Of a stretch of DNA of 64,000 nt, positions 44,321 to 52,022 are shown one piece after another. The translations under genes and the position numbers were made by a program. Source of the DNA: Actinoplanes sp. NBC_00393 (GTDB taxonomy: Bacteria; Actinomycetota; Actinomycetes; Mycobacteriales; Micromonosporaceae); assembly GCF_036053395.1 (NCBI RefSeq), contig NZ_CP107942.1, forward strand, positions 586,501-650,500, in the 5' to 3' direction. Every line of letters begins with the position of its first letter. The stretch's first letter is position 1. Below the pieces are notes generated by a model, which saw only the letters and a program-made list of their open reading frames with translations, was not told the DNA's origin and did no database searches.

Positions 44321-45423
44321 CTGTCAATCCAGGGCTTGCCGGTGTCGTCGCATTCGACACCGAGATCGCCGAACCCGACCGGGACGGCGGGTCGCTGCGG
44401 TACCGCGGCGTCGACATCCGCTCGCTCGCCGGCACGGTCTCCTTCGCCGACGTGTGGGGCCTGCTCGCCGACGGCGATTTCGAAGCCGCGCTGCCGGCCG
44501 CCGAGCCGCTGATCATCCCGGTGCAGTCCGGGGACATCCGCGTCGACGTGCAGGCCGCGGTGTCGATGCTGGCCCCGCGCTGGGGACTCGGGCAGCTGAT
44601 CGACATCAGCCAGGAGCAGGCGCGCGACGACTTGGCGCGGACGTCCGCTGCGATCCTGTCGTACGTCGCTCAGGCCGCCCGCGGCAACAACGCCCCCGCC
44701 GTCCCGCAGAATCTGATCGATGCCGGTCGCACCGCCACCGAACAGTTCATGATCCGCTGGCAGGGCGAGCCGGACCCACGCCACGTCGCCGCCATCGACC
44801 GGTACTGGATCTGCGCCGCCGAACACGGCATGAACGCCTCCACCTTCACCGCCCGGGTGGTCGCCAGCACCGGCGCGGATGCTCCGGCTTGCTTGACCGC
44901 CGCGATCTCCGCCCTCTCCGGCCCGCTGCACGGCGGCGCCCCAGCCCGCGCACTCGGCATGGTCGAGGCCGTCGAACGCGGCGCCGACGCCCGCGCATAC
45001 GTGCGGCGCATCCTGGACGGTGGCGGTCGGCTGATGGGTTTCGGTCACGCGATCTACCGGGCCGAAGACCCGCGAGCACGCATCCTGCGAGACGCCGCCC
45101 GCGATCTGGGCGCCCCGCGCTACGAGGTGGCCCGCGAACTGGAGCTGGCCGCCCTGGCCGAACTGCGCGAACGAAAGCCGGACCGGGTCCTGGAAACAAA
45201 CGTCGAATTCTGGGCCGCAGTCGTGCTCGACTTCGCCGGCGTCCCCGCCGAAATGCTGACCGCAATGTTCACCTGCGCACGCACCGCAGGCTGGAGCGCC
45301 CACATCCTGGAACAGAAACGCCTCGGCAAAATCATCCGCCCGTCAGCGGACTACGTAGGCCCAGCCGAACGCGCAGCCACCGACGTTCCCGGCTGGCCCG
45401 CAGCCCTACAACGCAACGCCTGA
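44314..45423 (+). CDS. Citrate synthase 2 (CitA-like)
   Basis: 369 residues from ATG 44314, without a visible Shine-Dalgarno. Citrate synthase fold with VAFDTEIAEPDRDGGSLRYRGVDI, catalytic His in LSGPLHGGAPARAL and His in LMGFGHAIYRAEDPRA. The position of the third catalytic residue reads TNVEFWAAVV, with Glu where most enzymes have Asp; this resembles the mycobacterial CitA-type sequences as I recall them. It is divergent from the helix-turn-helix citrate synthase. Substrate could be acetyl- or propionyl-CoA with oxaloacetate. Confidence 0.88.
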   Translation: MLTVNPGLAGVVAFDTEIAEPDRDGGSLRYRGVDIRSLAGTVSFADVWGLLADGDFEAALPAAEPLIIPVQSGDIRVDVQAAVSMLAPRWGLGQLIDISQEQARDDLARTSAAILSYVAQAARGNNAPAVPQNLIDAGRTATEQFMIRWQGEPDPRHVAAIDRYWICAAEHGMNASTFTARVVASTGADAPACLTAAISALSGPLHGGAPARALGMVEAVERGADARAYVRRILDGGGRLMGFGHAIYRAEDPRARILRDAARDLGAPRYEVARELELAALAELRERKPDRVLETNVEFWAAVVLDFAGVPAEMLTAMFTCARTAGWSAHILEQKRLGKIIRPSADYVGPAERAATDVPGWPAALQRNA

Positions 45424-45470
45424 GCCAACCGGCTGTTGCCACCGGCCATCGGCTACAGGCCACGGGCCAC

Positions 45471-45660
45471 CGGCTACAGGGCACCGGCTACAGGGCACCG
45501 GCTACAGGGCACCGGCTACAGGGCACCGGCTACAGGGCACCGGCTACAGGGCACCGGCTACAGGGCACCGGCTACAGGGCACCGGCTACAGAGCACCGGC
45601 TACAGAGCACCGGCTACCGGCTACCGGCTACCGGCTACCGGCCACCGGCCACCGGCCACC
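45471..45660. repeat. 14-bp array (ten units) passing into a 7-bp array (seven units)
   Basis: CGGCTACAGGGCAC is repeated ten times without gap from 45471 to 45610; the last two units read AGAGCAC. It continues as CGGCTAC four times and CGGCCAC three times (45611-45659). The 14-mer is two heptamers, CGGCTAC and AGGGCAC, which suggests growth from a 7-bp unit. Confidence 0.92.
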
Positions 45661-45948
45661 GGAGATCTTGGCAGTCCAGCTCAAGTTGGTCGATCACCCA
45701 AGACTGAGCTCTCGCTGGATCTGGTGGGATGCGGGATCGAGCACTGATGGTCAGCCGCGCGGCTGCGTCCGAGCCGTGCCGCTGTCGCCCTGCAGACGAA
45801 ACCAGGTCGACGGCCAGGTGGCGGACCACGATCAGCGGCCGGTCTCTGATTTCGAAGACCGAGAAGCGCGGTGCCGAGCGGCAGCGCAAGCCACCGGCAC
45901 GTCGGTGTTCGGGGTGGTGGGGGTGAGGCCTTCGGGGCGGGGTGAGGC

Positions 45949-45986
45949 GGCCCGGGCGGCGACCCCCCTTGACCGCCGCCCGGGCC
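45949..45986. terminator. Strong hairpin, possible terminator
   Basis: A perfect 13-bp stem (GGCCCGGGCGGCG with CGCCGCCCGGGCC) around a 12-nt loop, followed by GGGCTTTGTG. It is the most stable simple hairpin in this region, but lies more than 480 nt from either neighbouring stop. Confidence 0.5.
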
Positions 45987-46202
45987 GGGCTTTGTGTGCG
46001 CCACAGGGCGCGCCCTCGATTGGCTCCCAGTGGGCCCTCCAGGTGGGCTCCCGAACCTGGCGGTCCCAGGAGGGCCTTGCTGCTGACCGTGGGTCGGCGC
46101 TGCACACCCTGGGACCGCACGGCTCAACCCGGGACATGAGACCGTGCTGCTCAATATGGACCCGTGCTGCTCAACGTGTATCTCCTGCTCAACCTGGGAC
46201 CC

Positions 46203-46380
46203 GCGGCTTGGGGCCGACCTGCGGCTTGGGGCCGACCTGCGGCTTGAGGCTGGCCTGCGGCTTGAGGCTGGCCTGCGGCTTGATGCTGGCCTGCGGCTTG
46301 ATGCTGGCCTGCGGCTTGAGGCTGGCCTGCGGCTGAGGCCGACCTGCGGCTTGAGGCTGACCTGCGGCTCATGGCCACCT
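46203..46380. repeat. 18-bp tandem repeat, about ten units
   Basis: The consensus is GCGGCTTGAGGCTGGCCT, starting at 46203; two units are 17 bp. Variants (TTGGGGCCGACC, TTGATGCTGGCC) occur in adjacent pairs, a sign of stepwise duplication. Confidence 0.88.
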
Positions 46381-46473
46381 GCGGTTCGAGGCAGGACCGC
46401 GGATCGCGGCACCGCTGGGAGGTTCCGCCCAAGCTGGGCACTGTCGCGGGCTGGGCGCCGTGGCGTGTGAAGG

Positions 46474-47313
46474 CTAGGCAGCGACCTCCGCAAGGATTGG
46501 CTTGACCAGGCTGGCGAACTCCGTCGGGCGTTCGATCTGGGGCATGTGGCCGGTCCGGGGAAACAGATGAGACCGGGCATGTGGGAAAGCTGCCTGCGCC
46601 GCCGCCATGTGGGTGCACGGGAGGATCATGTCGCGATCGCCCCAGATGATCATTGTGGGTTTGACGTGGGGGGACACGCGATCGAGGAGGTCGGTGCGCC
46701 AGGCTGCGGCTACGCCTCGGAAACCGCCCAGCGCGCGGGCGATCTCCAGGTAGACCGGGGCGAAGTCCGGCTGGCGGGCGATCTTGATGGCCATCTCGAT
46801 CCGCTCGCGGGTGACCATGGCGCGGTCGGCGAAGAGGTTGCGTTCCACGCGCGGGGCGGTCCACCGGTCGATGCGGCGCAGCATCTGCCGGCCCAGGCCG
46901 GGGACGGCCAGCATGCGCAGGGCGATGGTGACCTCCTTGCCGAAGCCTGCACTGTTGACGAGCGTCAACGTTGACACCCGCTCAGGTGTACTGGACAGCA
47001 TCTCCATGGACACCGCGCCGCCCAGCGAGTTGCCCATCAAGTGCACAGGGCGGGTCTCGCCGAGCGTGTCGAGGCTCGCCCACACGCCCTCGGCCAGCAC
47101 CGGCAGTGTGGTCGGCGACGGCATCCGCTGCGACAGGCCGAAGCCGGGCATGTCCAAGCTGATCACCCGGTACTCGGCGCCGAGCAGTTCGTGCTGCGGC
47201 CACCAGTCCTCCAGGCTGCGGCCGATGCCGTGCAGCAGGATGACGGGCGGTGCGGCCGGGTCGCCGGTCTCATGGAAGCGGATACGGGTGCCCCGAACGT
47301 CCACGTAATTCAT
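46474..47313 (-). CDS. Alpha/beta hydrolase
   Basis: 279 residues. VILLHGIGRSLEDWWPQHELLGAEYRVISLDMPGFGLSQR and the elbow HLMGNSLGGAVSMEMLSSTPERVSTLTLVNSAG (Ser in GNSLG) mark the fold, with Asp in MIIWGDRDMILP and His in FPRTGHMPQIERP. The profile resembles meta-cleavage-product/lactone hydrolases. It overlaps the upstream SDR gene by 4 nt and is last in an operon with the flavin monooxygenase. Plausibly hydrolyses an ester or lactone made by that monooxygenase. Confidence 0.88.
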   Translation of the reverse strand: MNYVDVRGTRIRFHETGDPAAPPVILLHGIGRSLEDWWPQHELLGAEYRVISLDMPGFGLSQRMPSPTTLPVLAEGVWASLDTLGETRPVHLMGNSLGGAVSMEMLSSTPERVSTLTLVNSAGFGKEVTIALRMLAVPGLGRQMLRRIDRWTAPRVERNLFADRAMVTRERIEMAIKIARQPDFAPVYLEIARALGGFRGVAAAWRTDLLDRVSPHVKPTMIIWGDRDMILPCTHMAAAQAAFPHARSHLFPRTGHMPQIERPTEFASLVKPILAEVAA

Positions 47314-48200
47314 CGCTCGACCGCCGCCGAGCCGGTGCCGTGGGCGGTGGCGCTGGGGGTGCGGCTGCCACGGGCGACCGTGAGCGCGCGCACGATGCGT
47401 GCGTGACCGACCGGCATCAGCCGGGCCAGCAGGTCCGGCGCCTTGGCGCTGGCCGCGATCAGCAGCCGTGCCTTTCGCTTCGCGACGGCCCGCAGAATCT
47501 GCTCCGCGGCCTTGTCCGGGGGATAGCTGAGCAGCGCGGCGAAGAGCTTACGATTCGGTTCGATCTCTTCTTCCGGTACGCGTGAGCCCACCAGAGCCGA
47601 CTCCGCGATCCGCGTCCGGATGCCCCCGGGGTGAACCGTGGTCACCCCGACGCCGTTCTCGAGAAGCTCACTGCGCAGCGATTCACTCAACCCGCGCAGA
47701 GCGAACTTGCTGGCGCTGTACGCACTCTGTCCTGGTGGCGCGATCAACCCGAACAGGCTGGACACGTTGACGAGATGACTGCCCGGCGATGCAGTCAATG
47801 CGGGAATCAACATGTGCGTCATCAACATGGGTGCGCGGAAGTTGACGTTCATGACGTGCTCGAACTGCTCAATGTTGACTTGATCGAAGCGTCCACCCAG
47901 CGCGATCCCGGCGTTGTTGATCAACAGACCGATCGCCGGATGCTCGGCCATGATCCGATCGGCCAGGCCCTCGACGACCGGCCGCTCGGACAGGTCGGCG
48001 ACGATGTCCTGCACAGGGAGGCCGGGATGGGCTGAGCGGATCCGGTCGGCCACCGGCTTCAACCGGTCCGCGTCGACGTCGATCAGGACCAGGTCGCTGC
48101 CGCGATGGGCCAAACCGTAGGCGAGCTGCTCGCCGATCCCACTTGCCGCGCCGGTGAGCACAGCGGTCTGCCCGGCGAACCGGTATTCGGGCAGTCTCAT
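47310..48200 (-). CDS. Short-chain dehydrogenase/reductase
   Basis: 296 residues. TGAASGIGEQLAYGLA, LLINNAGIALGG, VNVSSLFGLI and YSASKFALRGLSESLRSELLENGVGVTTVHPGGIRT are the classical SDR motifs. The type is common next to flavin monooxygenases in mycobacteria. It overlaps both neighbours by 4 nt. It probably oxidises an alcohol substrate of the monooxygenase or reduces its product. Confidence 0.9.
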   Translation of the reverse strand: MRLPEYRFAGQTAVLTGAASGIGEQLAYGLAHRGSDLVLIDVDADRLKPVADRIRSAHPGLPVQDIVADLSERPVVEGLADRIMAEHPAIGLLINNAGIALGGRFDQVNIEQFEHVMNVNFRAPMLMTHMLIPALTASPGSHLVNVSSLFGLIAPPGQSAYSASKFALRGLSESLRSELLENGVGVTTVHPGGIRTRIAESALVGSRVPEEEIEPNRKLFAALLSYPPDKAAEQILRAVAKRKARLLIAASAKAPDLLARLMPVGHARIVRALTVARGSRTPSATAHGTGSAAVER

Positions 48201-50077
48201 CGGATCACCTCTTCTTTGCGGTCGCGGCCAAGGTCGGGGCCATGAGCGGCGCCGAGGCCGGGGGTGACGGCATGATCAGCGGCGCTGGAGGCGGGTTCAG
48301 AGCCAACGCCAACGCCGACGCCGGGTCGGGGGCTGGTGTCACGGCCGGGAGCGGAAGCGGAGCCAGTGGCATAGCCAGGAGCGGAACCTGTGCCAGGTTC
48401 GGGACCGGAAGCGGATTCAGGGCCGAGGGCTGGACCGGCAGCGGGAGCGGCGCCAGGAGCAGCAGCGGGAGCGGCGCTAGGGCTGGCAACGAAAGCAGCG
48501 CCAGGAGCAGCAGCGGGAGCGGCGCTAGGGCTGGCAACGGAAGCAGCGACAGGAGCAGCAGCGCGAGCGGTGCTAGGGCCGGCAGCGGGAGCGGCATTAA
48601 GGCCCGCAGCGGGGCCGGCGCCAAGAGCGGAGTCACCGGCAGCACGCCGGATGAACGCCATGTCGCGGGTGACATCGGCTCGTGGGGTCGTCAGCACATC
48701 GCGCATGTAGTTCTGGCGGACCAGCCATGGGTCGCGATCGCCTTGGACCGGGAACTTGTCGAGGGCACGCTGCACGTACCCGGAAGAGAGATCAAGCAAA
48801 GGCCGGCCGATGCCGGCCGGCGCCGTCGGGGTCGCGCTTGCGTAGCCGTGCCGTTCCATGTGGTCGAGCAGTTTCAGCAGGTAGCGGTGCGACAGATCGG
48901 CCCGCAGCGTCCAGGAGGCGTTGACGTAGCCGATGCAGTAGGCGAAGTTCGGCACCCCGGCGAGCATCAACCCCCGGTAGGTGGCCCGCCCGCCGACCTC
49001 GATCGGCTCGCCGTCCACGGCCAGGTCGATTCCGCCGAGCGGCAGCAGGGTCAGCCCGGTCGCGGAGACCACGACGTCCGCGTCGAGCACCGTGCCCGAT
49101 TTGAGGCGGATGCCCTCGGGCACGAACGTCTCGATGTGGTCGGTCACCACCGACGCCCGGCCGGACGTGATCGAGGTGTACAGATCACCGGACGGGATCA
49201 CGCAGAGTCGCTGATCCCAGGGGTCGTAGGACGGTTTGAAGTGCTCATCCACGTACCCCGGATTCTGCAGGTAGCGCAACGCAATGCCGCGCAGGGCGCG
49301 GCGGACCAGCCGCGGCCGATGCCTGGCCAGCTGATAGAAGGTCTGCGTGAGCAGGATGTTCTTGGCGCGGGCGACCCGGTTGGCCGCCTTCGGCGGCAGC
49401 AGCTTGCGGGCCAGGTCGGCGATCACGTCCCGGTCGGGGAGAGGCGTGACGTACGTGGGGGAGCGCTGAAGCATCGTCACATGTGCCGCGTCGGCGGCCA
49501 TCGCCGGAACCAGCGTCACCGCGGTCGCGCCACTGCCGATCACCACGACCCGTTTGCCGCGATAGTCCAGATCCGCCGGCCAGAACTGCGGATGCACGAC
49601 CCGCCCCTGGAACTCGTCCAGACCCGGAAAGTCCGGCTGATAGCCCTCGTCGTAGCGGTAGTAGCCGGCGCATCCGTAGAGGAACCTGCAGGTGTAGACG
49701 TCGCCGCCGGCGGTGCGCACGGTCCAGCGGGCGTCCGGGGAGGACCAGTCCGCGCGTACCACCCGGGTGCCGAACCGGATGTGCCGGTCGATGCCGGCCT
49801 CCTCGGCGGTCTCCTCGATGTACCGGCGGATCTTGTCGCCACCGGCCAGGGCCTCCGGCTCGCGCCACGGCCGGAACGGGTAGCTCAGAGTGAACATGTC
49901 CGAATCGGATCGCACGCCGGGATAGCGGAACAGGTCCCAGGTGCCGCCGATCGCGTCGCGGGCCTCGAGGATCACGTACGTGTCGCGGGGGCGCTGTTTC
50001 TGCAACCGCCAGGCGGCGCCGATCCCGGACAGACCGGCGCCGATGATCAGCACGTCGAAGTCGCGGTCAGCCGGCAT
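48197..50077 (-). CDS. Flavin-containing (Baeyer-Villiger-type) monooxygenase with repetitive tail
   Basis: 626 residues from ATG 50077. FAD motif VLIIGAGLSGIGAAWRLQ at about residues 8-25, KRVVVIGSGATAVTLVPAMA for NADPH, and the FSYPFRPWREPEA and RGLMLAGVPNFAYCIGY segments place it with class B monooxygenases of the mycobacterial EtaA/MymA type. The enzyme core ends near residue 490. About 130 residues of Ala/Pro/Gly/Ser-rich sequence follow, built partly from a 16-residue repeat (AFVASPSAAPAAAPGA). Such a tail is unusual. Start overlaps the DUF4873 gene by 11 nt. Confidence 0.9.
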   Translation of the reverse strand: MPADRDFDVLIIGAGLSGIGAAWRLQKQRPRDTYVILEARDAIGGTWDLFRYPGVRSDSDMFTLSYPFRPWREPEALAGGDKIRRYIEETAEEAGIDRHIRFGTRVVRADWSSPDARWTVRTAGGDVYTCRFLYGCAGYYRYDEGYQPDFPGLDEFQGRVVHPQFWPADLDYRGKRVVVIGSGATAVTLVPAMAADAAHVTMLQRSPTYVTPLPDRDVIADLARKLLPPKAANRVARAKNILLTQTFYQLARHRPRLVRRALRGIALRYLQNPGYVDEHFKPSYDPWDQRLCVIPSGDLYTSITSGRASVVTDHIETFVPEGIRLKSGTVLDADVVVSATGLTLLPLGGIDLAVDGEPIEVGGRATYRGLMLAGVPNFAYCIGYVNASWTLRADLSHRYLLKLLDHMERHGYASATPTAPAGIGRPLLDLSSGYVQRALDKFPVQGDRDPWLVRQNYMRDVLTTPRADVTRDMAFIRRAAGDSALGAGPAAGLNAAPAAGPSTARAAAPVAASVASPSAAPAAAPGAAFVASPSAAPAAAPGAAPAAGPALGPESASGPEPGTGSAPGYATGSASAPGRDTSPRPGVGVGVGSEPASSAADHAVTPGLGAAHGPDLGRDRKEEVIR

Positions 50078-50372
50078 CGCGGACCTCCCGGAACCACGGG
50101 GGTGTGCCGGTGCCGGTGATCCGGACGCCACCCCAGGGGTCCGGATCACCGAGCTTCACCGGCGTCTCGCGCTCGTCGATGACGAGCGCGGCCTTGCGCA
50201 GGCCGTTGCCGACGCGTTCGCGCAACATCTCATCGGGTCCGGTGCGGCCGGCCCAGCGGAACCGGCCCTCGATCGGCTCGAAGCGGGCCGACATCCGGAC
50301 CTCGACCGAGACCGTCCCGTCGTCCAGCCGTAACTGTGCCGGCCCCCGGTACTCCTCCTCTTCGGTGCTCAC
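50067..50372 (-). CDS. DUF4873 domain protein
   Basis: 101 residues from GTG 50372, which overlaps the TetR stop (GTGA). It has EYRGPAQLRLDDGTVSVEVRMSARFEPIEGRFRWAGR and GDPDPWGGVRITGTGTPPWF, typical of DUF4873. In other actinobacteria this domain is often fused to flavin monooxygenases, so the separate copy here probably assists or regulates the adjacent monooxygenase. Biochemical function is unknown. Confidence 0.82.
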   Translation of the reverse strand: MSTEEEEYRGPAQLRLDDGTVSVEVRMSARFEPIEGRFRWAGRTGPDEMLRERVGNGLRKAALVIDERETPVKLGDPDPWGGVRITGTGTPPWFREVRDAG

Positions 50373-51061
50373 GCCCTGTCCGCCCACCCTTCGTGTGCCG
50401 CCAGTCCTCCGGGAATGTCGGCGGCGCGGCGCATGCCGGCGATACCGCTCCAGAGGAACGTCGTCAGGTATTCGCCGAGCGCGTCCCGGCTGATCGGCTG
50501 CTGTTGCCGCAGCCACCAGTCACCGACCGCCTGTACGTAGCCGACCACCCCGTACGCCCAGGGCAGCGCGGCCCCGGAGTCCAGCCCGCGGGCCCGCAGC
50601 CGATCGCCGAAGATCCGCGCCAGGCCGCTGGCCACGGTGTCCATCACGTCGGCGACCACGTCGCGGTGCCGCGCGATGTCCGGCTGGTGCACGACGAACC
50701 GGTAGAGGTTGCGGTCGCCCTCGATGTGCGCGAGGTAGACGTCGATCGCCGCGGCGATGATCGCCCGCTCCTCGCGGACCGCGGCGACGGCCGGGACCAT
50801 CGCCTCGATCACCATGTTTCCGGCCTGCTGGCCGACGGCGAGCCACAGCTCGGACTTGTCGGCGAAGTAGCGGTAGAGCACCGGCTTGCTGACCCCGGCG
50901 TGGGCGGCGATCGCCTCCATGCCGATGTCCGGCCCGTGCATCCGGATCGCCTCGATCGCCGCAGTGGTCAGCTCCGCCCGGCGTTGTTCACGGTGACCGT
51001 CCCAGCGGCCGCGGCGGCCGTCCGATCGATCGGGATTGACGGGGGGAGTGACCGAGTTCAT
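50369..51061 (-). CDS. TetR-family regulator
   Basis: 230 residues from ATG 51061. Helix-turn-helix TTAAIEAIRMHGPDIGMEAIAAHAGVSKPVLYRYFADKSELWLAVG, then a helical domain. It is first in the leftward operon with DUF4873, monooxygenase, SDR and hydrolase, and divergent from the AurF-like gene; overlapping palindromes lie between. It probably controls both directions in response to a lipophilic substrate. Confidence 0.88.
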   Translation of the reverse strand: MNSVTPPVNPDRSDGRRGRWDGHREQRRAELTTAAIEAIRMHGPDIGMEAIAAHAGVSKPVLYRYFADKSELWLAVGQQAGNMVIEAMVPAVAAVREERAIIAAAIDVYLAHIEGDRNLYRFVVHQPDIARHRDVVADVMDTVASGLARIFGDRLRARGLDSGAALPWAYGVVGYVQAVGDWWLRQQQPISRDALGEYLTTFLWSGIAGMRRAADIPGGLAAHEGWADRA

Positions 51062-51071
51062 AGTACTAGAA

Positions 51072-51092
51072 GTAACTGTTACCGCCGGTAAC
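51072..51092. promoter_or_regulatory. TetR operator, overlapping palindromes
   Basis: GTAAC-T-GTTAC (51072-51082) shares its right arm with GTTACCG-C-CGGTAAC (51078-51092). Both are perfect. The site is 11 nt upstream of the TetR ATG and 25 nt before the AurF-like ATG. Confidence 0.7.
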
Positions 51093-51116
51093 GTCAAGGC
51101 TTCGGAGGCTGGAAAA

Positions 51117-52022
51117 ATGACCACAGTGACTCCGTCCGATCGCGACCGCACCGCCACCCGGCTGCTCCGCTCGTCCGCCGAGCACTCGTACGATCCGGAG
51201 GTCGAGATCGACTGGGAGGCGCCGTTCGCCGAGGGCAAGTACTTCGTGCCCCCGCACCGGTCCAGCCTCTACGGCACCGCGCTGTGGGACCGGATGACCC
51301 CCGAGCAGCGCATCGAGCTCACGAAACACGAGGTGGCGAGCATCGCCGGGCTCGGCGTCTGGTTCGAGACCATCCTCATGCAGCTGCTCGTCCGGGAGTA
51401 CTTCAAGCAGGACCCGACCGCCCCGCACGCGCAGTACGCGCTGACCGAAATCGGCGACGAGTGCCGCCACTCGGTGATGTTCGGCCGGATGATCGCGCGC
51501 CTCGGTACTCCGGTGTACCAGCCCGGCGGATTCAACCAGTGGCTCGGCAAGTGGATCGCGCACACCGGCGTCGGCCCACGGATGTACGCGGCCATCCTGA
51601 TCGCCGAGGAGATCCTGGACACCCTGCAGCGCGAGGCGATGGCCGACGAGGACGTGCAGCCGCTGGTCCGCATGGTCTCCCGCATCCACGTCGTCGAGGA
51701 GGCGCGCCACGTCCGCTATGCCCGGGAGGAACTCGCCCGGCAGATCCGGGTGGCCGGCAAAGGGCGGCTCGCCTTCGACAAGCTGGTGATCGGGCGGGCG
51801 GCGTACCTCACCGGGACCCGGCTGGTCGACCCGCGCGTCTACTCCGCGGTCGGCATCGACCCGGAGGAGGGGCGGCGGGCGGCGCGGGCCAACCCGTACC
51901 ACCGGGAGACCATGCGGTGGGCCGGCGAGCGGGTGGTCACGTTCCTCAAGGACCTGGACCTGATCGGCGGGCCGGGCACCGCGTTGTGGCGCGCCTCCGG
52001 CCTGCTGCCGCGGCCCGCCTGA
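51117..52022 (+). CDS. AurF-like diiron oxygenase
   Basis: 301 residues from ATG 51117 with GGAGG upstream. The AurF-type ferritin-like fold shows the metal-binding helices: ELTKHEVASIAGLGVWFETILMQ, TEIGDECRHSVMFGRMI, IAEEILDTLQREAM and RIHVVEEARHVRYAREEL, which supply the Glu/His ligands for two irons. AurF itself oxidises an aryl amine to a nitro group, but most actinobacterial relatives act on unknown, possibly lipid, substrates. No biosynthetic cluster is near. Divergent from the monooxygenase operon and probably co-regulated. Confidence 0.88.
   Translation: MTTVTPSDRDRTATRLLRSSAEHSYDPEVEIDWEAPFAEGKYFVPPHRSSLYGTALWDRMTPEQRIELTKHEVASIAGLGVWFETILMQLLVREYFKQDPTAPHAQYALTEIGDECRHSVMFGRMIARLGTPVYQPGGFNQWLGKWIAHTGVGPRMYAAILIAEEILDTLQREAMADEDVQPLVRMVSRIHVVEEARHVRYAREELARQIRVAGKGRLAFDKLVIGRAAYLTGTRLVDPRVYSAVGIDPEEGRRAARANPYHRETMRWAGERVVTFLKDLDLIGGPGTALWRASGLLPRPA

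Larger units (their letters stand above)
45424..46473. other. 1-kb repeat-rich intergenic region without a convincing gene
   Basis: Between the convergent citrate synthase and hydrolase genes. Left part: 14-bp and 7-bp arrays (45471-45660). Middle: about 300 nt of ordinary composition with short frames on both strands but no family similarity, then a strong hairpin at 45949-45986. Right part: an 18-bp array (46203-46380). The longest frames run across the repeats and give repetitive peptides. Confidence 0.7.

Noticed and set aside
45681-46580. Minus-strand frame of about 300 codons across the gap
   Set aside because: Its sequence is mostly the 18-bp repeat translated (SRRPASSRRPAS) and it invades the hydrolase gene.
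51117-52022. Nitro-compound biosynthetic gene cluster around the AurF-like gene
   Set aside because: No polyketide synthase, peptide synthetase or aminobenzoate gene is present; neighbours are a catabolic-type operon.
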